A DNA stretch of 64,000 bases from Myrica gale (Eukaryota > Streptophyta > Magnoliopsida > Fagales > Myricaceae): NCBI GenBank assembly GCA_963930655.1, contig OZ005617.1:14111568-14175567 (forward strand). The letters run 5' to 3'. Under the pieces are notes generated by a model. It had not been told where the DNA came from and did no database searches. It saw only the letters and a program-made list of their open reading frames with translations. Shown here piece by piece: positions 59,136-64,000 of this stretch. Position 1 is the first letter of the stretch. Each line of letters begins with the position of its first letter. The translations under genes and the position numbers were made by a program.

Positions 59136-60371
59136 CTAATTCTCTACGATCTGTTCATAAGGAATGCTGCTATATCTGCTCTTTCCAGGAAACATTCTTC
59201 CAAGGATCCGCTTCCACATTCCCATCTTTGGGACAAAACCTTGATTCACCATCTGCTTCAAAACCCAGTCCACCTCACACAAAAGATTTTCCTTGCATAG
59301 CCCATGAACCATCAACTTGTAAGACTCAAAACTTGGACTTAAACCCTCAATGAGCATACGATCCATAAACTCCTTTGCCTCAACGAACTGGTTGCTATCA
59401 AGTAAACCATATAGAACCTCCTGATAAGATCCTGAATTTGGATAACACCCCTTGTGCTTCATTCGCTGCAGCAGCTCCTTTCCCTCTTCAACTTTCCCCC
59501 CTTTCCTGAGTCCTGAAATAAGAATATTGAATGTGATCGTGTCTGGACAAATCCCCTCCTTTTCCATCCTCTCCAACAACTCGAAAGCTTCCTCTATCTT
59601 CCCACGCTCACACAATGCATGCATTAGGGTCGAGAATGTCCTTACGGTTGGCCTACACCTTTGCTTAGGAAATTCATCGAGCACGTAAAAGGCGTCCTCC
59701 AGTTTCCCGCATTCACACAACCCCTTGATGAGTATGTTAAGACAGCAAGCATCAATCTCAACACCCAACTTAGTAGCACCCCTATACACCTCATGGACAA
59801 GATCAAACATTTTTGCCGAAACGAGCAAATTCAGGACAAAATTAAAGGTTTTCACGGTCGGCCAGCAATTGTAGTTTGGCATATCGTGAAGGGTATCGAT
59901 AGCTTTGCATACCGAACCAGCTACATTGCCGAAAATCCTTATAACATTGTAGAAGAACTCGTCGGATAACCGACAACGATGCTTTTGGGCTTTGATTCGC
60001 TGCATGACATCTTCAATGGCATCGAACAATCGGGCCTGAGCAAGCTTGTCGATAACCAAAGTGTAAAGAGCTTCATTGGGCTTGTAGTCCTTACGCTTTG
60101 CGTAGCGGTCCAAGAGCATGATCACCGAGTTGGGGTTTTCGAGGGCTTTGATAATTTTCAGAACCTCATTTGGCGCCAACCAGTCCTTGTGGTTGAGTCT
60201 GTTGAGAGTATGAGCATCTTGAGGCGCTACTGGACAAGAAGGGATTGAAGAAGCAGAAGAGGAAAAAGGAAGAATTGGAGAAGACGATGGGCTTCGGATA
60301 ATTCTTGAATGGGTTAAGAGAGAGCGAAAGATTGCATAGTGAACCTTTTGATCAAAAAAACGTGGCATCAT
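59136..60371 (-). CDS. P-class pentatricopeptide repeat protein, probably mitochondrial
   Basis: Single-exon gene of 411 residues encoding an RNA-binding PPR protein for organelle RNA processing or stability; the target is unknown. The start MMPRFFDQKVHYAIF is followed by a basic, Ser-rich presequence (about residues 10-45) suited to mitochondrial import. About eight 35-residue P motifs run from about residue 100 to 390. They include NEALYTLVIDKLAQARLFDA, TVKTFNFVLNLLVSAKMFDL, CLNILIKGLCECGKLEDA, TVRTFSTLMHALCERGKIEE and DTITFNILISGLRKGGKVEE. No E, DYW or SMR domain is present. The sequence resembles a small, conserved, intronless P-class clade (Arabidopsis At3g14580 is a possible relative, from memory). 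No damage is seen. It lies between the two copies of the presequence-like duplication, in the opposite orientation. Confidence 0.92.
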   Translation of the reverse strand: MMPRFFDQKVHYAIFRSLLTHSRIIRSPSSSPILPFSSSASSIPSCPVAPQDAHTLNRLNHKDWLAPNEVLKIIKALENPNSVIMLLDRYAKRKDYKPNEALYTLVIDKLAQARLFDAIEDVMQRIKAQKHRCRLSDEFFYNVIRIFGNVAGSVCKAIDTLHDMPNYNCWPTVKTFNFVLNLLVSAKMFDLVHEVYRGATKLGVEIDACCLNILIKGLCECGKLEDAFYVLDEFPKQRCRPTVRTFSTLMHALCERGKIEEAFELLERMEKEGICPDTITFNILISGLRKGGKVEEGKELLQRMKHKGCYPNSGSYQEVLYGLLDSNQFVEAKEFMDRMLIEGLSPSFESYKLMVHGLCKENLLCEVDWVLKQMVNQGFVPKMGMWKRILGRMFPGKSRYSSIPYEQIVEN

Positions 60372-61427
60372 TCTTCTCTAAGCTTCGTGTGCTTTGCAGG
60401 AAGAGATAGCGTCGGATCCGCAAAATTTAGTTGATTCACGCCTCTGCCTCTATTTGGCCTTTTGTCAAACAGTTGTCTACACCTTATTTTCTTTGTTATT
60501 TGCCTCTGTTCTGTACCATACTTCTCCCACACAAACCTCTCACGACACACAAGACTGGCCAACAGACTCCTCGATTCAACTCTTACTTCGTTGTCCAACT
60601 TCACAAATCCGGCAAGATGTAGGAAGATAGCTATTATGCAAAATGCCAACAAACATGGCTAGTTGAAACTAATGCTGTGCGATTCAATGTCCACGGGCTA
60701 CCTTCCAGAAGTTTGCCTGAATTTCATATTCGTTCTGCCACGTATCATTCCCTCCATTGGATATTTGCCGAGTACAATTGGTTCCAAGAACCTGCATTGG
60801 ATATGTGTATTCTACACCATTTTAATGTTATAAATTTTAGGTAGTATAAATCTTATAACAAAGTTTATCGAATCATTCGGACAGAAAATTACAAGAAATC
60901 TCATGCAAACAGTTTCATACCAAGCATTACATGAGCAAGGACTCAAGTGGATGTTCTTGGGAGGTCGAAGAGGCAGCACCACGTGCAGTTTTATTGAAGC
61001 AGAAAGTAGTAAAGTCTGAGACCTATCTTATCTAAAGCTGATTTTATGCAAAACCTTTACGATTATCTATCTTGGAAATTAGAAACAGAAAAAAAAATTT
61101 GGTGGATAAATGAGAATAGGGACTTGTTTAAAAAATGATTCCTACTCTGATAACAAAATTACTTTTAAATTAATTGTTTGGATCCTTTAGAAAACCAATT
61201 TCAAGAAACATATAAGCTGAACAAAAAGGAAAGATATTCGTGGCGCTAGTGTTTTGGTCGAAATTTGAAAGATTTAATGGCAGACAACTTGAACCAGTAC
61301 GAAGCGGAGGAGTCCTTGCTCGTTTATCATTACTCCATTTTACTTGAAGAGCTATCCCACAAAATAATTGAAAATCGTTTTCCAGAAACTGCATTCAGAA
61401 TGCTTGGAGCAATAGCGATTTCCACTC
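60372..61427. other. Upstream flank of PPR gene
   Basis: Holds the presumed promoter and leader of the PPR gene up to about 60,650. The rest to 61,427 has no recognised gene, though an open frame running into the duplicated segment starts at 61,277 (MADNLNQYEAEESLLVYHYS), unrecognised. Confidence 0.4.
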
Positions 61428-61850
61428 CAGTATGGCATTCGGCACCCGTTCCCTTCAGAAATTGCGGTTCCATTCACACAAGTTCCTGTCTGAGAAATCC
61501 AACAGTATTACTGTGCCAAAAGCAACATTTGCCTCTGTTTACCGCATGCCCTCTCCATTTTTCTCTTCACAAAGATAGTGTAACCCAGACCCAGTTTTCC
61601 CTGCGTGCCTCTTCTTCATCTTCAGGCAAATTCAATTTTCTTCTCTATTTGCATGAGTAATATCATTATATACATTTGTTCCGTTTATGTGGAATTAGTG
61701 ATCCTCAAAATTTAGTAGCCATGTGGAAGAAATAAATTGATGATGGATTATGTTGTCTTTCCCATATCACCATGGAACTGGTTTTGCGTTGTTTTTTATA
61801 TGAGTGCTGGAAATGCAGTCATATAAGCAGACTATAGTTCCTGCAGGGAA
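61428..61850 (+). repeat. Duplicated presequence-like segment, copy 2
   Basis: Copy of 57,508-57,830. Here the frame has an ATG at about 61,432 and reads MAFGTRSLQKLRFHSHKFLS then TVPKATFASVYRMPSPFF and SSQR before a stop. Basic and Ser-rich, it resembles a mitochondrial presequence without the rest of a protein. A downstream exon could not be identified. An insert of about 60 bp separates the two homologous halves relative to copy 1. Confidence 0.55.
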
Positions 61851-63034
61851 AATTCTAACTGATACCGAGAGCTTCGTCTTACGGGTAGATGATCTTAAAT
61901 GGAGCTTAGATGGAAGTATAGAATTGTGCGGCAAAACGGTTCGGGGGATAAAATTAGGTAGATGTTAGTTCAATGTAGCGCACAATTTAGTTGACGATGT
62001 GGCCAATGAATTTGAGGGTTATTCTCGTTGAAGCTCTGTTGAGAGGAAATACAGTGCCAAGGCTTTCAGTTAGTCTGACTGCTGTAACGGATCAATGAAG
62101 TTTGGTTGATCTGATCATGGGATTTAGGCCTAGGTTATAACTCTTGGATCTGATAAAGATAGGAATACTTGTGTACCCTCACCTATTATTAGTTTATAAC
62201 CTAGGAAAAAATGAGGTTGTTAATTTACTAGGTTATTGTCTGCGTACCCAAATGGGTTCTCAGTGGTCTAATTGGTAGATGAAATTAAGTAAGCATCCGT
62301 TTATTTCTAATTCTTGTATGTGGTCAGGAAGTGATCCTCTATCTCACCCCATATAGGATACAAAACTGTTTTTCTATCTTTCAAAAGACATATTTGATAC
62401 AATTTTAATATGTTAGAAACCCCAAAATTTCTCCATGGTTTCTCAGGATTTAAAGGGAAAAAAGTGTCTCAGGATACTTAGGAGTGGTTTCTCTTTTTTA
62501 ATTCTGGTAGATAATGATATTATTTGGTTCATAGGGAAGAGGTTTGATAATTAGTGTGATGTTATATTGGAGGTAGAAAATGGTGATTGCTGGGGTTGAT
62601 GGGGAGAAACTTGATGCACAATCGATTTAAGTGGTAGAACAGAAGTGATGAAAATTGAACTTCTTAACAAGACAAATGGAGGGGTTGAGAAGGGAACAGT
62701 CATCATGGAGATGCAAGAACAAAGATCGGTAGATATATAATTCTCTAACCCCTTCAAACTATGGCCTTGTGGCCTAGTTAGTTCAGTGTCGAACAACTTT
62801 ACTATTGAACTAAATGGTATGTATATGGCATGAAAAAATTATGATGGTGTCTCTATAGTGGAAATTTGAGAGATGCATGTCTCATTTTTTGAATGGAGAA
62901 CCATGAATTTTGTTAAGAATAACACTAAAGTAGTTGTGTTTGTAGGCATGTATGACGAGGAAATATCTGCTATTACTTGAATTGTTGTCATGAAAGTCCT
63001 TTTAATTGACCGGTTTTAGATTCCATAATTATTT
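61851..63034. other. Unassigned region after copy 2
   Basis: Between 61,860 and 62,080 one plus frame gives short strings reminiscent of an RNase H-type C-terminus ('FNVAHNLVDDVANEFEGYS') but too short and broken to call. The rest is AT-rich without a gene. Confidence 0.35.
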
Positions 63035-63115
63035 TTTTGATAACGAGGGAAATCCGGGCACCCATTCACGTATTCCGAGCTAGGATGCACCTGACCCAGT
63101 ATACGCACGAGTTGA
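63035..63115 (-). mobile_element. SINE family 1 fragment (3' part)
   Basis: Matches the 3' end of the SINE family seen at 43,568 and 53,299 ('acgagggaaatccgggcacc', then 'cctgacccagtatacgcac'). The tRNA-like head is missing, so it is 5'-truncated. Confidence 0.7.
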
Positions 63116-64000
63116 TGGGTGGAAATAACAGGAGTAACTGTCATGAGGAGCAATAGTTTGCTACGTTTGGATTGGAGTTCTGTTTTGCTGTGTTTTCCAA
63201 AGCTGTATAGTTTTTACTGTATCTTCTCATTTTGATGTATTTTCCAAGCCTTTTCTTGTTTTCGTCATTCTTCTTGTTTTTTAAAAATTAAGACAGATAT
63301 GCATTTGTTGATGGCACTAACTCTAGGTACCTGCATAATTGCCTTGAAGTTGTGGATCTTGATATGTAAGCTTATGCAACCGTTGCAAGGATTGACCATT
63401 TCTTTCTTCTAGAGTAAATATTAAAAACATACATTCCATGAGTGTTCTTGTTAGACCAGTTTGATTAAGGAAAATTGAACTCATGTTTCCTCTAAAAGAC
63501 TTAAAGTAAAAAATAGTATGTATTTGGCATCAAAACTGGGGTCAATTTGGGCTCATTCTTTATCCAAGAAAAATTAAATTAAGCTCTCCAGCCAGTAGGA
63601 AAAAGTTCTTGATTGCCATGAAAATTCAGGTTTGATTGGTTTCTGATGGCATATTTTTTGAAGTTGCTATTTAGAAGAATATTGCATATTTTGGGTGGTT
63701 AATTTGTTTTTAATCTTATAGACTCTGATAAATTAGAATGCTGAGAGAATTTGAATAATTTCTGCTTTCTTTTCCTTTCTGCAGTAAAGAAAAATGGTGC
63801 TCCAGTTGAATAACATTATCAAGGAAGGACAAAAAAGCTGAGAAGATAATGCATTAGATTCAGATTTTTACACTTTCCATATAAGTGAAGTAGAGGTAGA
63901 TTTAATTGGAACCAAAAAATTTGAACTCTGTGGGAGGAAAAGAGTGTTTGCTATCTCTTTTTCTCCCCCTCTTTTTTTTTTTTTTTTATCAATTCTGATA
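63116..64000. other. Right edge of window, no gene
   Basis: AT-rich with T runs. No coding sequence or transposon terminus was recognised. Confidence 0.4.

Noticed and set aside
60368-60652. N-terminal extension or small gene upstream of the PPR
   Set aside because: A different frame from the PPR, with no homology; probably the leader region.

Overview
This is a plant nuclear window, most likely from a woody eudicot. The genes have plant introns, and the families present are CYP72A, plastid solanesyl diphosphate synthase, a P-class PPR, an X8 protein, vacuolar processing enzyme and GT14. The intergenic DNA is AT-rich and full of CACTA, Mutator-like (MULE), hAT, SINE, LINE and Copia remnants. 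I cannot name the species. There are no operons, CRISPR arrays or intact RNA genes.

Layout. 0-14 kb: one apparently intact CYP72A P450 (5 exons, 519 codons), flanked by direct copies of a ~0.3-0.5 kb segment, with a hAT relic ending about 10 bp before its TATA box. 12.3-13.7 kb: a small CACTA element. 16.8-17.4 kb: a MULE-type foldback element with a near-perfect 9-bp target duplication. 19.2-23.7 kb (minus): an IMP1-like inner-membrane peptidase gene whose catalytic Ser codon reads Asn. 23.9-30.2 kb: apparent MULE sequence interrupted by a broken Copia fossil. 32.8-36.9 kb: CACTA ends bracketing a truncated GT14 glycosyltransferase gene. 37.3-42.8 kb (minus): a complete six-exon plastid solanesyl diphosphate synthase. 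43.6-49.1 kb: SINEs and two decayed LINE 3' ends. 49.6-51.0 kb (minus): a four-exon secreted X8 protein. 53.7-57.1 kb: a Pack-MULE-like element (about 370-bp inverted arms, exact 9-bp target duplication) carrying vacuolar processing enzyme pieces, a hAT relic and a nested small MULE. 57.5-61.9 kb: a duplicated, unrecognised presequence-like segment flanking a receptor-kinase pseudogene and an intact mitochondrial-type PPR gene. 61.9-64 kb: no gene recognised.

Probable functional genes are the CYP72A P450 (specialised or hormone metabolism at the ER), the solanesyl diphosphate synthase (plastoquinone side chain), the X8 protein (cell-wall beta-1,3-glucan binding) and the PPR (organelle RNA). 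The peptidase is doubtful. The GT14, receptor kinase and vacuolar processing enzyme copies are fragments. The most unusual feature is gene-fragment carriage by two different DNA transposon types, a MULE with a clean target duplication and a CACTA-type element with one degenerate end. All exon coordinates come from reading splice sites and frames by eye, without transcripts or database searches.
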